A stretch of 64,000 nucleotides of DNA from Deltaproteobacteria bacterium. Lineage in GTDB: Bacteria > Myxococcota_A > Polyangia > Nannocystales > Nannocystaceae. How positions within the stretch are numbered: the first letter of the stretch is position 1; each line of letters begins with the position of its first letter. Under the pieces are notes generated by a model. The model saw only the letters and a program-made list of their open reading frames with translations, was not told the DNA's origin and did no database searches. The DNA lies in assembly GCA_016709225.1 (NCBI GenBank), contig JADJEE010000002.1:248001-312000 (forward strand). Reading direction: 5' to 3'. Below, in pieces: positions 36,567 through 46,117 of this stretch. A program made the translations under genes and the position numbers.

Positions 36567-37220
36567 TCACACCGTCGACAACGCCACACTCCGCCCCGCG
36601 TAGGCGCCACCCTCGATCGCCTCGGCGATGAAGGCCCCGACGTTGCGCCGCGGAATCGACATCCGCCGTGCGTCGCCCTCGGTCGACGCGAAGGTCTGCG
36701 CCGCGCCGTCGTCGTCGCCGAGCGCGACCGGCTGCACCAGCACCCATCGCAGGCCGCTCTCGCGCACCACCGCCTCCTGCACGCGGGTGTCGTCGATCTG
36801 CGGGCCCAGCAACAGCTTGAAGAGAATGCGCCACTTGAGCGGCAACCGCCCGTGCGTCTCGCCCACGCCGTAGGTGGTCTGCACCACCAGGTCGCGCACG
36901 CCGTGGCGCTGCATCGCCGCGATCACGTGCCGCGTGCCCACCGAGCGCACGTCGATCGGTGTGTGGGCGCTGCCGCGCAGTCGCACCAGCGCCGCGTTCT
37001 CGCGGATGCCGAGCGCGACCACGACCGCGTCGTGGCCCGCGACCGCGCGCTCGACGTCGGCGGCCACGCACGCGTCACCCTCGCAGACCCGCAGTCCGGG
37101 GCGCGCCGCGATGGCACCCGCGCGCCGCGTGAAGGCGGTCACCCGGTGGCCTCGCTCGAGCAACGCATCCACCACCGCGCGGCCCGAGCCCCCGGTCGCC
37201 CCCACCACCAGCACGTTCAT
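36567..37220 (-). CDS. NAD(P)-binding protein of the NmrA/atypical SDR type
   Basis: A 217-residue Rossmann-fold protein starting MNVLVVGATGGSGRAVVDAL, with the GxxGxxG dinucleotide loop at residues 7-13. Other landmarks are VVVALGIRENAALVRLRGSA, IAAMQRHGVRDLVVQTTYGV and LRWVLVQPVAL. The usual SDR YxxxK pair is not obvious, so it is an atypical SDR, probably a quinone- or flavin-related reductase or a redox sensor. It is divergent from an AraC-type regulator gene, a common regulator/target arrangement. Its end is only seven bases from the end of the ABC exporter gene. Confidence 0.83.
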   Translation of the reverse strand: MNVLVVGATGGSGRAVVDALLERGHRVTAFTRRAGAIAARPGLRVCEGDACVAADVERAVAGHDAVVVALGIRENAALVRLRGSAHTPIDVRSVGTRHVIAAMQRHGVRDLVVQTTYGVGETHGRLPLKWRILFKLLLGPQIDDTRVQEAVVRESGLRWVLVQPVALGDDDGAAQTFASTEGDARRMSIPRRNVGAFIAEAIEGGAYAGRSVALSTV

Positions 37221-37238
37221 CGTTGGTTCCTGCATGAG

Positions 37239-37308
37239 GTCCAGCTTGAGCCCATGGCATGAGACGCACCAGCACTGGACATCCATCTGACTTGCTCGAT
37301 CGTCCAGC
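37239..37308. promoter_or_regulatory. Divergent regulatory region with three GTCCAG sites
   Basis: Between the NAD(P)-binding protein gene and the AraC-type gene, the hexamer GTCCAG occurs at 37239-37244 and 37302-37307 and inverted (CTGGAC) at 37275-37280. Repeated half-sites in a 106-base divergent region fit an AraC-type operator, but the match is short. Confidence 0.35.
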
Positions 37309-37326
37309 ATCGCGGACGATGGCGAC

Positions 37327-38295
37327 ATGCACCCGGCGCCTTCCCGCGAGCCCGACTGGACCGCTTCGGCCGACCCGCTGGGCGAGGCCCTGCACTTCCT
37401 CCGCCTGAGCGGGATGTTCTACTGCCGCTCCGAGCTGCGCGCGCCGTGGGGCCTGACGATGCCTGCGTTCGCGAACGCACTGTGGTTCCACGTGATCACG
37501 CAGGGCGAGTGCACGCTCGAGGGCAAGCACATCGGCGCCCTGAAGCTCCGCACCGGCGACTTCGTGCTGGTGCCGCACGGCGACGGCCACCGCCTGCGTT
37601 CCGACCGCCGCGCCCCGACCCCCAACGTCGTCGAGCTGCCGCAACGCATGCTCTCGAGCGCGTACTCGCTGCTCGAGCACGGCGGCCACGGGGCCGCGAC
37701 CACGCTGGTGTGCGGTGTGGTCCGCTTCGACGAGCCGGCCGCGCACGATCTGGTCGCGATGCTGCCGGCCGCGATCCACCTCGACGGCACCGGCTCGAGC
37801 TACGCCGACTGGATGGCGGGCACGCTGCGACTGATGGCCGACGAGGCCCGCGCGCTGCGACCCGGTGGCGAGACCATCATCACCCGGCTCGCCGACGTGC
37901 TGGTCATCCAGGCGATCCGCAGCTGGCTGGCGCGGGATGCTGGCGGCGCGGGCGGATGGATCGCCGCGCTGCGCGACCCGCAGATCGGACGCGCGGTGCT
38001 GGGCATCCACCGCGAGCCCGACCGCGCGTGGACGGTCGGCGAGCTCGCGGCCCTGGCCGGCATGTCGCGCTCGTCCTTCGCCGCGCACTTCAACGCGCGG
38101 GTCGGCGAGCCGCCGATGGCGTTCGTGACCCGGGTCCGCATGCGCATGGCCGCGGCGCTGCTCGGTGGCCAGGACGCCGGCCTGGCCGACCTCGCGGGCA
38201 GGCTCGGCTACCGCTCCGAGGCGGCGTTCAACCGCGCCTTCAAGCGCGTCATCGGTACGACCCCGGGTGCGCACCGACGCAGCGCGACGCGATGA
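37327..38295 (+). CDS. AraC-family transcriptional regulator with cupin sensor
   Basis: A 322-residue regulator. The N-terminal part is a cupin_6-type sensor (ANALWFHVITQGECTLEGKH, LRTGDFVLVPHGDGHRL). The C-terminal part has two helix-turn-helices: WTVGELAALAGMSRSSFAAH and DLAGRLGYRSEAAFNRAFKR, ending GTTPGAHRR. This architecture is common next to oxidoreductase genes; here the divergent NAD(P)-binding protein gene is the likely target. The ATG at 37327 is 106 bases from the divergent start. Its stop overlaps a possible ATG (38292) in the frame of the RCC1 protein gene. Confidence 0.88.
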   Translation: MHPAPSREPDWTASADPLGEALHFLRLSGMFYCRSELRAPWGLTMPAFANALWFHVITQGECTLEGKHIGALKLRTGDFVLVPHGDGHRLRSDRRAPTPNVVELPQRMLSSAYSLLEHGGHGAATTLVCGVVRFDEPAAHDLVAMLPAAIHLDGTGSSYADWMAGTLRLMADEARALRPGGETIITRLADVLVIQAIRSWLARDAGGAGGWIAALRDPQIGRAVLGIHREPDRAWTVGELAALAGMSRSSFAAHFNARVGEPPMAFVTRVRMRMAAALLGGQDAGLADLAGRLGYRSEAAFNRAFKRVIGTTPGAHRRSATR

Positions 38296-38330
38296 GTGCC
38301 AACCTCGCGGCGCTCGCGTATCGTGGAAGG

Positions 38331-41135
38331 ATGGTGTCGACGCGCCTGTGCCCACTCGCTTGGCTCAGCATCGCGGCCGCGGCCGTGGCTGCTTGCGGGG
38401 ACGATGGGGCGGACGCCGCCGACGGCGAGTCGAGCGGTGCCAGCTCGAGCCCCGCCAGCTCGAGCGCCACCGACCCGAGCACCACTGTCGTCGATGGCAG
38501 CAGCTCGGCCGGCAGTGACTCGAGCGACGCAGGTGTCGATGCCAGCACGTCGAGCGGGAGCGCGGGCGTCACGTCCGACACCACGGCAGAAGCCGGGACG
38601 CAGACCAGCGTCGGCTCCGCGACCACGTCGGACGCGACCTCGACTGGCACATCTGGCACCACGGCGTCTTCGGTGACCTGCGGCGATGGTGAGCAGACCC
38701 AAGACGAGGCGTGCGACGACGGCAACGCGGCGGACGACGACGGCTGCAGCGCCGCGTGTGCCGTCGAGCCCGGTTGGTCGTGCGCGGGCGTGCCGAGCTC
38801 GTGCATCACGAGCTGCGGCGATGGTGTGCGCGCCGGCGATGAGGCCTGCGATGACGGCGACCTCGCGCCGTCCGACGGCTGCGCATACGACTGCACCGTC
38901 GCGTTCGGATGGAGCTGCGCGGGCTCGCCGAGCGTCTGCACCATCGACGCGGTCGTCGAGGAGATCGCGCTCGGCGGCCTCGGCGGCTGCATCCGCACCG
39001 ACCTCGGCGACGTGGCGTGCTTCGGCGAGCGCGCCCAGGGGGCGGTCGGCGACGGCGGGGTCGATGGCTTCAGCGGCGTCCCCGTCTTCACCCTCGACGA
39101 TGTCACGGCGATCGCCGCTGGCGAGCAGCTCCACTGTGCGATCCGGAGCGTGGGCGACGTGTGGTGCTGGGGCGACAACGCCGAGCTCGCGATGGGTTCG
39201 ACGGTGATGTCACCCGACGACGATCAGACGCTCCCGATCGCGATCGCGGACGCACCGCTCGCCACCTCGATCGAGGCCGGCGACGATCACGTGTGCGTGA
39301 TCGATCTCGCCGGCGCGGTGTGGTGCTGGGGCGACAACGCCGACCTGCAGCTCGGACGCGGCGGTGTCGAGACCTCCGACAGCCCCGACCCGAGCGCAGT
39401 GGCCCTCCCGGGCGACCTCACCGCGATCGACCTCGGCCTCGGCGACGGACACTCGTGCGCGGTGCTCAGCGACGGCACGGTCGCCTGCTGGGGCGACGAC
39501 GACAACGGTCAGCTCGGGGACGGGACGCCCGGAATCGATCGCAGCACGGCGTTGCTCGTGCCCGGGCTGGCCGACGTCGTCGAGGTCGAAGCCGGCGAGG
39601 ACACCACGTGCGTGCGCGACGAGATCGGCGCCGTGTACTGCTGGGGCGACAACATCCAGGGCCAGCTCGGCGTGGGCAACACGTTCGATGCCGCGGCCCC
39701 GCAGGGGGTGACGCTGCCGATGCCGGCGCAGTCGATCACGCTCGGTGATCGCTTCGCGTGTGCGCTGCTCGTCGATGGTCAGCTCTACTGTTGGGGCGAA
39801 GGCGCCGACTTCCAGCTCGGCAACGGCGATCTCGCACCGACGTCGCTCCCGAGCCCCGTCGCCCAGCTGCCCGACGCCGACCTCGTCGAGGTCGAGGCCG
39901 GCGCACGTGGAGCCTGCGTGCGTGCGGCCACGGGCGAGCGCTGGTGCTGGGGCTTCAGTCAGGACGGGCAGCTGGGCTTCGCGCCCCCGATGCAGCTCGA
40001 GCCGGCACCGGTGGCGTTCTCATCCGCTCCCGCCGCGGTGGTGCTCGATCCGCCCGAGCAAAGCGGCGTGCTGTGTGGCGTGCAGGACGATGGGACCGTC
40101 GAGTGCGCCGGTGATGGCACCCTCGCCAACCAGACGCCATTCGGCGCCGAGGGCTACTTCTCGCCGCTCTCGCACCACCTCGTCGTTCCCACCGCGTTGC
40201 CGTTGCTCGCCGACGTCGAGATCATGCGCATGGGCGACGGCTTCGCGTGTGTGTCGACCGGCGCCGACGTTCAATGCTGGGGTGACAACAGCCAACGTCA
40301 GCTCGGCCAAGGCGGCTCCAGCACCGTCGACGCGTACACGCCGGTGTCCGTGGTCGGGCTCGGCGCGGTCGACGAGCTCGCGATGGGGGCGCGGCACTCG
40401 TGCGTCCGCACCGGCGGCAGCGTGCTGTGCTGGGGCGACAACACCGACGGGCAGGTCGGCACCGCTGCGTTGAACGGCGATCAGGGTACGCCGGTCGTCG
40501 TACCGCTCATCGCCGACGCCGTCGAGCTCGCGCTCGGCGAGCGACACTCGTGCGCACGGCTCGACTCGGGGCCCGTGCGCTGTTGGGGCGATGACGAGCA
40601 GGGGCAGATCGGCGACGACGACGATGACCCTGCGGATCCACTCGCACCGGTCGACGTCACGGGCTTGCCGGCCGCGGTCGAGCAGATCGTCGCCGGCCAA
40701 GCCCACACCTGCGCGCGCGCATCCGGCGACGTGTACTGCTGGGGCGCCGGCGCATTCGGGCAGCTGGGCGTCGGCGACGAGCAGGACGCCGACACCGCGC
40801 AGCTCGTGCCGGGCCTCGCCGAGATCGAGCAGCTCGCCGCCGGCTACACCCACGTCTGCGCCCGCGATGCCAACGGCGCCATGTGGTGCTGGGGCGAGTC
40901 CGGCGAGGGTCAGCTCGGCGACGGCGGCGTGACGATCACGGCGGCGACCGAGGTGCTCGCACCCACGCAGTTCCTCGTCGGCAGCGGCATCACGGCGGTC
41001 GTGGCCGGCGACGCGATCACCTGCATCGAAGCGGCGGGGAGCTGGGGCTGTGTCGGGCGGCGCGCGGCCGGGCAGCTCGGCGACGGGAGCACGACGGTGC
41101 CGGTGTTCCCCTCCGAGCTGCGCTTCGGACCCTGA
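38331..41135 (+). CDS. Lipoprotein with two DUF4215 repeats and 14 RCC1 repeats
   Basis: A 934-residue surface lipoprotein. The signal runs MVSTRLCPLAWLSIAAAAVAAC, lipid on Cys 22, followed by a long Ser/Thr/Ala/Gly linker (about residues 25-118). Two DUF4215 units follow (CGDGEQTQDEACDDGNAADD; CGDGVRAGDEACDDGDLAPS), then 14 RCC1-like repeats centred on xCWGDNxxGQLG, from ACFGERAQGAVG to GCVGRRAAGQLG, the eighth (ECAGDG) being degenerate. RCC1 propellers have seven blades, so 14 repeats fit two propellers in tandem. A GGAAGG sequence touches the ATG at 38331; an ATG at 38292 is also possible. Function unknown; probably binding at the cell surface. Confidence 0.85.
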   Translation: MVSTRLCPLAWLSIAAAAVAACGDDGADAADGESSGASSSPASSSATDPSTTVVDGSSSAGSDSSDAGVDASTSSGSAGVTSDTTAEAGTQTSVGSATTSDATSTGTSGTTASSVTCGDGEQTQDEACDDGNAADDDGCSAACAVEPGWSCAGVPSSCITSCGDGVRAGDEACDDGDLAPSDGCAYDCTVAFGWSCAGSPSVCTIDAVVEEIALGGLGGCIRTDLGDVACFGERAQGAVGDGGVDGFSGVPVFTLDDVTAIAAGEQLHCAIRSVGDVWCWGDNAELAMGSTVMSPDDDQTLPIAIADAPLATSIEAGDDHVCVIDLAGAVWCWGDNADLQLGRGGVETSDSPDPSAVALPGDLTAIDLGLGDGHSCAVLSDGTVACWGDDDNGQLGDGTPGIDRSTALLVPGLADVVEVEAGEDTTCVRDEIGAVYCWGDNIQGQLGVGNTFDAAAPQGVTLPMPAQSITLGDRFACALLVDGQLYCWGEGADFQLGNGDLAPTSLPSPVAQLPDADLVEVEAGARGACVRAATGERWCWGFSQDGQLGFAPPMQLEPAPVAFSSAPAAVVLDPPEQSGVLCGVQDDGTVECAGDGTLANQTPFGAEGYFSPLSHHLVVPTALPLLADVEIMRMGDGFACVSTGADVQCWGDNSQRQLGQGGSSTVDAYTPVSVVGLGAVDELAMGARHSCVRTGGSVLCWGDNTDGQVGTAALNGDQGTPVVVPLIADAVELALGERHSCARLDSGPVRCWGDDEQGQIGDDDDDPADPLAPVDVTGLPAAVEQIVAGQAHTCARASGDVYCWGAGAFGQLGVGDEQDADTAQLVPGLAEIEQLAAGYTHVCARDANGAMWCWGESGEGQLGDGGVTITAATEVLAPTQFLVGSGITAVVAGDAITCIEAAGSWGCVGRRAAGQLGDGSTTVPVFPSELRFGP

Positions 41136-41204
41136 CGCGGCGCAGCGTCGGCAAGCCGGCGATCCGAGCATCGGTGGCGCGGGGTGTCGCGCGCCGGCGA
41201 ACGA

Positions 41205-42913
41205 TCAGCCAGCCGGCTTGCACAGCCCGCCGCCCTCGATCTGTGCGTTGGTGCGGAAGGTGTTGAGCGTGCTCCATTGGGCACCACGTGCTGCGGGATG
41301 GTGCCGTCCTCGCGCACGTTCGTCACGTAGTACGCGTGCTGATTCCAGATGCGTCGCGCCTGGATCCACCGATCCTCGGCGTCGCGGATGGCCTGCAGCG
41401 CCGGCTCGCCACCGGTCGAGACCACGAGGATCTCGGCCGAGCCGTCGTTGTCGATGTCGGCGACCACGGGGTACTCGCTGATGGTCGGGCTCTGGCGAGG
41501 GATCGTCAGCTGCACCGCGCCGGTGAGGCCGTCGTAGATGCGGAAATTCTGCTCGTCGGCGTACATCGCCTCGGCGATGCCATCACCGAGGAAGTCGAAC
41601 GCGGTGCCACCGGCTGCGCCCGAGAAGTCCTGCACGACCGTCTGCCACAGCACGTCACCCGCCGTCGGACCTTCGTACACCGCGTAGGCGCTCTGCGACG
41701 AGCTGGCCCACTCGCTGACGTTGTCGCCGTCGAAGTCGTGGATGGTCCCCGGGCGCTGCCACACGAGGTAGGCCGAAGCAGCCACGCCGGTCGGCGTCAC
41801 TGGTCCGTAGGCGATGCTGCCGTCGTGCTCGATCATCCAGATGCCCTGCCCCGAGGTCACGAAGATCTCGGGCTCGGGATCGTCGTCGAGGTTGCCGACC
41901 TGCGGGATCGACTGCGACGTGACCGTGGGGTAGTTGTCGAAGTAGACCGAGCCGTCGAAGTGGTAGGCCGAGTGTCCGGTGATGACCTCGAGCGTGCCGT
42001 CGCCGTCGAGATCCGCCGCGGTCGAGCACTCGAGCTCGCCGGGGTTGGGGTTGGTCTGCTCCCACAGCATGTTGCCGTCGTGGTCGTAGACCTCGTGGTT
42101 GAACACGATCTCGACATCGCCGTCGGCGTCGAGATCGTGCAGCGCGATGGCCCCCGACTCGCGGTAGAACTGGCTGGCGTTGCCGCCGTCGGTGGTATTG
42201 GCCCACTTGACGGTGCCGTCGTGCTCGAACGCCTTGATGCGGAAGACCCCGCCGGAGATGTACTCGGCGACGATCTCCGGCAGGCCGTCGTTGTCGATGT
42301 CGCCGATCGCCGGGGTGCCGGTGCAGGAGACCTGCTCGCTCTGGGGGATCGCAAAGTGCAGCACACCGGTGGCGCCGTCGATGATGTTGACGTCACACGG
42401 GGTGCTGTAGCTGATGCCGCTGCGGGTCAGCAGCACCACGTCGGGGATGTCGCAGAGGTTGATCTCGCCGTTGCCGTCGTCGTCGGTGAAGTTCGCGACC
42501 AGCGGCGTGACCCAGCTCTGCAGCCCCACGCCGAAGGTCCACTGCACCTCGGGGGTGAAGCTGTCGGCCGGCGCGCTCATCTCGCAGTCGCCGACCGCGT
42601 CCATGTCGTCGTTGACGTGGCAGAGATCGACCGGGCGCACCATCCCCATGTCGACGTCGTCGCCGACGTCGAACTTGGGCGCCATGGTGTCGACGCCGCT
42701 GCTGTCAGCGACCGTGGTCTCTGCGCTGGCCGACGCGCTGCTGGTGACGCCCTCGGTCTGGGCACCGCTGTCACTGGCGGTGACGCTCACGCTCGCGGAC
42801 AACGACGCGTCCTCGCCACCATCGGCGGTGACGACCCCGCCGCCGGGGTCGCCACACGACACCGCACCACCGAGAACGACCGCGAACGCGGCGGCGAGCG
42901 ACTTGTCTGCCAT
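41205..42913 (-). CDS. FG-GAP/VCBS-type lipoprotein with a frameshift close to its C-terminus
   Basis: A lipoprotein of about 569 residues. Signal MADKSLAAAFAVVLGGAVSC (lipid on Cys 20), a Ser/Ala/Thr linker, then calcium-site-like repeats of the FG-GAP kind (IGDIDNDGLPEIVAEYISGG, DLDADGDVEIVFNHEVYDH, ADLDGDGTLEVITGHSAYH, ADIDNDGSAEILVVSTGG), typical of integrin-like propellers. Near the end the frame reads EDGTIPQHVVPN and then loses sense. One base earlier the other frame reads WSTLNTFRTNAQIEGGGLCK and stops at 41205-41207, which is the normal ending of this family. So one base is missing at about 41276. In the shifted frame the protein would run on to 40910. Confidence 0.78.
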
Positions 42914-43058
42914 CGACGAGGTCTGCACGCGGGCGATCGTAGCGCGCGCACGCCGACGCTGGCGAGCGGTCCGACGCCCCCATCGCACCGGCAGATCGAG
43001 CGCGTCCCCCCGTAGGTGGGCGCCTGCGACGCCGAGGCTGGTCTACACTGCCCGCTGC

Positions 43059-44690
43059 GTGCGTTCTGCGAAGCGTCGACTCGTCGCCCTCATCGCCGGC
43101 ACCCCGGTGGTGCTGACGCTGCTGGCTGCGATCTACATGGTCGGCATGGAGCGCCTCGAGGGCAGCCCGCGCACGTTCTGGCAGGCCTTCGAGTGGGCCT
43201 CCGAGACCGTGACCACCACCGGCTACGGCCACGATGCGCAGTGGCAGCACCCCCTGATGATCGTGTTCGTCTCGATCGTACAGGTGCTGGGCGTATCGCT
43301 CACGTTCATCGTGGTCTCGTTGCTGGTGCTGCCGTTCTTCGAGTCGCGCTTCGAGGGCCGCCTGCCGCGCGCGGCGCCCAAGCTGCGCGACTATGTGCTC
43401 ATCTATCGCTGGGGTCCCGCCGTGGCGTCGCTGGTCGACGAACTCGCGCGGGCGAAGGTCGGCGTGCTCGTGCTCGAGGAGGATGAGACCATCGCGCGAC
43501 GCCTGCTCGATCGCGGCCGCAAGGTCGTGGTGTGTCGGCTCGACGAAGAGGACCCCGAGCCGTCGCTGTTCGCCAACGCCCGGGCCATCGTCGCCAACGG
43601 CAGCGACGCGCAGAACGGCGCCTTCGTGCTGGCGGCGCGCCAGCACGGTTACGCGGGCGAGCTGGTGGCGCTGGCCCAGGAGCCGCTGCACCGCGCGCCG
43701 ATGATGTTGGCGGGTGCCGCCGCCGTGTATACCCCGCTGCACATCCTCGCGGCCGCGATCGCCGGCCTCGCCAGCGAGCGCATCGCGACCCGCGTCAGTG
43801 GCCTCTCGCTGCTCGGCAGCGGCGTGCAGGCCACAGAGGTCCGCGTCGATCGCCGCAGCGACCTGGCCGGCAAGACCCTCGCGCAGGCCGATCTGCGCTC
43901 GCGCAGCGGCGCGACCATCATCGCCAAGTGGTCCAAGGGCGTGTTCGTGCCGCACTGCCGCGCCGACACCGTGATCGAGCCCGGTGCCATCCTGGTCGCG
44001 GTCGGCGACGCGGCAGCGCTCGAGCGCTTGGCCGCGATCGCGCCGCCGCTCCCGCGCACCGGGCCGATCGTGGTGTGCGGCCACGGCGAGGTCGGTCGCA
44101 AGCTGGTCGAGCTGTTGCGTGACGCCGGCGAGCACGTCGTCGTGATCGATCGCGTCGATGGTGCGGGCGTCGACGTGGTCGGCAACGTCTTGGAGCGGGC
44201 GACGCTCGAGCGCGCCGAGCTGCACCATGCCCGTGCAGTGATCGTCGCGCTCAGCGACGACGCGACCACACTCTTCGCCGCCAGCGTGCTGCGGGACTTC
44301 GCCGCCGAAGTGCCGCTGGTCGCCCGGGTGAACCGGCAGGACAACGTCGAGCGCATCCACCGGGCCGGGGCCGACTTCGCGGTCTCGTTGGCCGAGGTCG
44401 CCGGCGAGCTACTGGCGCACAAGCTGCTCGGCGCGCAGTGGACCGCCGAGGGCATGCGCGTCAAGCTGGCCAAGCTCCCCGCCGGCGCGCTGGCCGGCCG
44501 CACGCCCCGCGTCGATCGCATCGGCGAGCGCACCGGCTGCTCGATCGTCGCGATCGAGCGCGGCGGCAGCATCATGACCGCGTTCGACGCCGACTCGCCG
44601 ATCGCAGCCGGCGACGCATTGGTGGTGTGTGGCCCGGAGGACGCGCTGGCGCGCTACCTCGAGCTCGCGGCGCAGGAGCGCGGCGGCTAA
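43059..44690 (+). CDS. Potassium channel with two RCK (TrkA-type) domains
   Basis: A 543-residue channel subunit. One helix near residues 8-30, a pore loop with selectivity filter TVTTTGYGHD near residues 51-58, and a second helix (IVFVSIVQVLGVSLTFIVV). Two TrkA-N/TrkA-C modules follow: YVLIYRWGPAVASLVDELAR... and TGPIVVCGHGEVGRKLVELL, the second with a clear GxGxxG nucleotide-binding loop. Layout matches two-helix K+ channels gated by ligand-binding RCK rings. The start is a GTG at 43059; a TACACT box lies nine bases upstream, so the transcript may have almost no leader. The upstream open frame does not continue the fold. Confidence 0.87.
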   Translation: MRSAKRRLVALIAGTPVVLTLLAAIYMVGMERLEGSPRTFWQAFEWASETVTTTGYGHDAQWQHPLMIVFVSIVQVLGVSLTFIVVSLLVLPFFESRFEGRLPRAAPKLRDYVLIYRWGPAVASLVDELARAKVGVLVLEEDETIARRLLDRGRKVVVCRLDEEDPEPSLFANARAIVANGSDAQNGAFVLAARQHGYAGELVALAQEPLHRAPMMLAGAAAVYTPLHILAAAIAGLASERIATRVSGLSLLGSGVQATEVRVDRRSDLAGKTLAQADLRSRSGATIIAKWSKGVFVPHCRADTVIEPGAILVAVGDAAALERLAAIAPPLPRTGPIVVCGHGEVGRKLVELLRDAGEHVVVIDRVDGAGVDVVGNVLERATLERAELHHARAVIVALSDDATTLFAASVLRDFAAEVPLVARVNRQDNVERIHRAGADFAVSLAEVAGELLAHKLLGAQWTAEGMRVKLAKLPAGALAGRTPRVDRIGERTGCSIVAIERGGSIMTAFDADSPIAAGDALVVCGPEDALARYLELAAQERGG

Positions 44691-44698
44691 AGCCTCGC

Positions 44699-45700
44699 TC
44701 ATGGCAGCAGCAGCGACAGGTTGAGCCTCGCCTCGCGATCGTCGAGCCCCGAGGCGTCGATCCAGCCGACCTCGTGCCCTTGCGTCGCCAGGTCATCGGC
44801 CGCCACCCACAGCTGCACCGACGCGCCCGCGACGAGCCCGCCGTCGTCGACGAGTTCCTGCAGCAGCGGCGCCAGATCGGGGGAGGCGTTGCTGCCGTCG
44901 GTCGACCACGCCAGCCCGCCGGTCGCGGGCCAACGCGCCGAGGCCTCGGTCAGCGCGACGAGATCGCCGCCCGGCAGCGACGCGAGCCCTTCCACCTGTG
45001 GCGCGTCGTCGCTGCGCTCGGCCCACACGCGCAGCGCGTGGACCTGCTCGTCCCACTGGTACGTCCCGTGGCCATCGATGGTGAGCACCGCCCCCTGCAC
45101 CACGGTCCCGGCGGGCAGCGCACGCGGCAGCTGGAAGCGAAAGTAGCCCCAGTACGGCTCGCCCTCGGGGTACTCGCCGAGGTAGGCCTGCCCGAGGGCA
45201 ACCTCGCCCGACGGTGACCACGTGCCGACCTCGCCCATCACCGTCGGCCACATCGCACCGTCGTCGAGATCGGTGGCGATCGCGATCGGGCCGACCTCGA
45301 CCGGCGTGGGGCCGCCGTCCGTGCTGTCGCTGCTCGAGCTGCCGCCGTCACCCGTGCTGGTGACCTCGCCGGTACTCGCGACGCTCGTCGATGCCGCCGT
45401 GCTCGAGCTGTCGCCCGTCGAAGCGTTGCCCGTACTCGACGACGACCCGCCACCGGAGCTGACATCGCCGGTGCCGACATCGCCGTCGACACACGCGCCC
45501 GCGATCCCGGCGGGTGCGTGCTCGCCGAAGCGGCGCCCCGATGCGCACGCGAGATCGGCGAACGAGCAGTAGCCGTTGGGCTCGCATCGTCCGCCGTCGC
45601 CGCAGCGAGCATCGTCCTCGCATGCGAACGTGGCGGCACCGCACGCAGCCGAGTGCAGCGCGATCAGCAAGGGTGTGAGCGGTGGCCGGAGTCCGGACAC
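44699..45700 (-). CDS. Lipoprotein with Ser/Thr linker and DNRLRE-like C-terminal domain
   Basis: A 333-residue exported protein starting at a GTG (45698-45700). The signal is MSGLRPPLTPLLIALHSAAC with a plausible lipid Cys 20. A short Cys-rich region (CEDDARCGDGGRCEPNGYC) is followed by a Ser/Thr/Gly linker and a C-terminal beta-sandwich (YWGYFRFQLPRALPAGTVVQ, GAVLTIDGHGTYQWD, LRVWAERSDDAP), which resembles DNRLRE/CBM96-type domains of secreted proteins. No catalytic residues are recognised. Its end is eight bases from the end of the convergent K+ channel gene. Confidence 0.72.
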   Translation of the reverse strand: MSGLRPPLTPLLIALHSAACGAATFACEDDARCGDGGRCEPNGYCSFADLACASGRRFGEHAPAGIAGACVDGDVGTGDVSSGGGSSSSTGNASTGDSSSTAASTSVASTGEVTSTGDGGSSSSDSTDGGPTPVEVGPIAIATDLDDGAMWPTVMGEVGTWSPSGEVALGQAYLGEYPEGEPYWGYFRFQLPRALPAGTVVQGAVLTIDGHGTYQWDEQVHALRVWAERSDDAPQVEGLASLPGGDLVALTEASARWPATGGLAWSTDGSNASPDLAPLLQELVDDGGLVAGASVQLWVAADDLATQGHEVGWIDASGLDDREARLNLSLLLP

Positions 45701-45729
45701 GTTGTCATGGTACGCCTTCTTCGCGACCG

Positions 45730-46095
45730 TCAGGACGGCGGACGCAGCTCGATGCGCACGTTCGTGCAGGTTTCGTACGCGAGGCCGTCGCGAGTCGCGG
45801 GCTCGAAGCGCCAGCCCTCCACGGTGGTCACCGCCAGCGCATCGAACTCGGACTCGAAGGGCTCGATCACGCGCACGTCCTGGGCGATCCCGTCGGTGTC
45901 GATGCAGTAGGCGACGCGCACAGCACCCTGGCGGCCGTCCTTCGCGGCCTGGGTCTGCGCGATCGCATCCGCGCTCGGCATCGGGTTCGCGGTCGGGCGC
46001 GGGTCGACCAGCACCGGCGCCGGTGGCCGGCACGCCGCCATCACCGCCACGCCCACCAGCCAGCCCGCAACCACGCTCCGCCGACCCCCGAGCAC
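45730..46095 (-). CDS. Small lipoprotein with TonB C-terminal-like domain
   Basis: A 121-residue protein. The GTG at 46093-46095 is chosen because the frame upstream runs through the tRNA gene; it gives a lipoprotein signal ending in VGVAVMAAC. The C-terminal 65 residues (GAVRVAYCIDTDGIAQDVRV, FDALAVTTVEGWRFEPATRD) match the TonB-C/energy transducer fold with its W-x-F-x-P motif, used in peptidoglycan or receptor contact. There is no membrane helix of the TonB type, so it is a stand-alone anchored domain. It lies 30 bases downstream of the upstream-strand neighbour's start region and 23 bases after the tRNA end. Confidence 0.68.
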   Translation of the reverse strand: MLGGRRSVVAGWLVGVAVMAACRPPAPVLVDPRPTANPMPSADAIAQTQAAKDGRQGAVRVAYCIDTDGIAQDVRVIEPFESEFDALAVTTVEGWRFEPATRDGLAYETCTNVRIELRPPS

Positions 46096-46117
46096 CCGCG
46101 GACGCGCCCGCAGGGGG

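Noticed and set aside
41136..41204. Possible bidirectional terminator between the RCC1 and FG-GAP genes
   Set aside because: The potential stem has several mismatches and no T-run on either strand.
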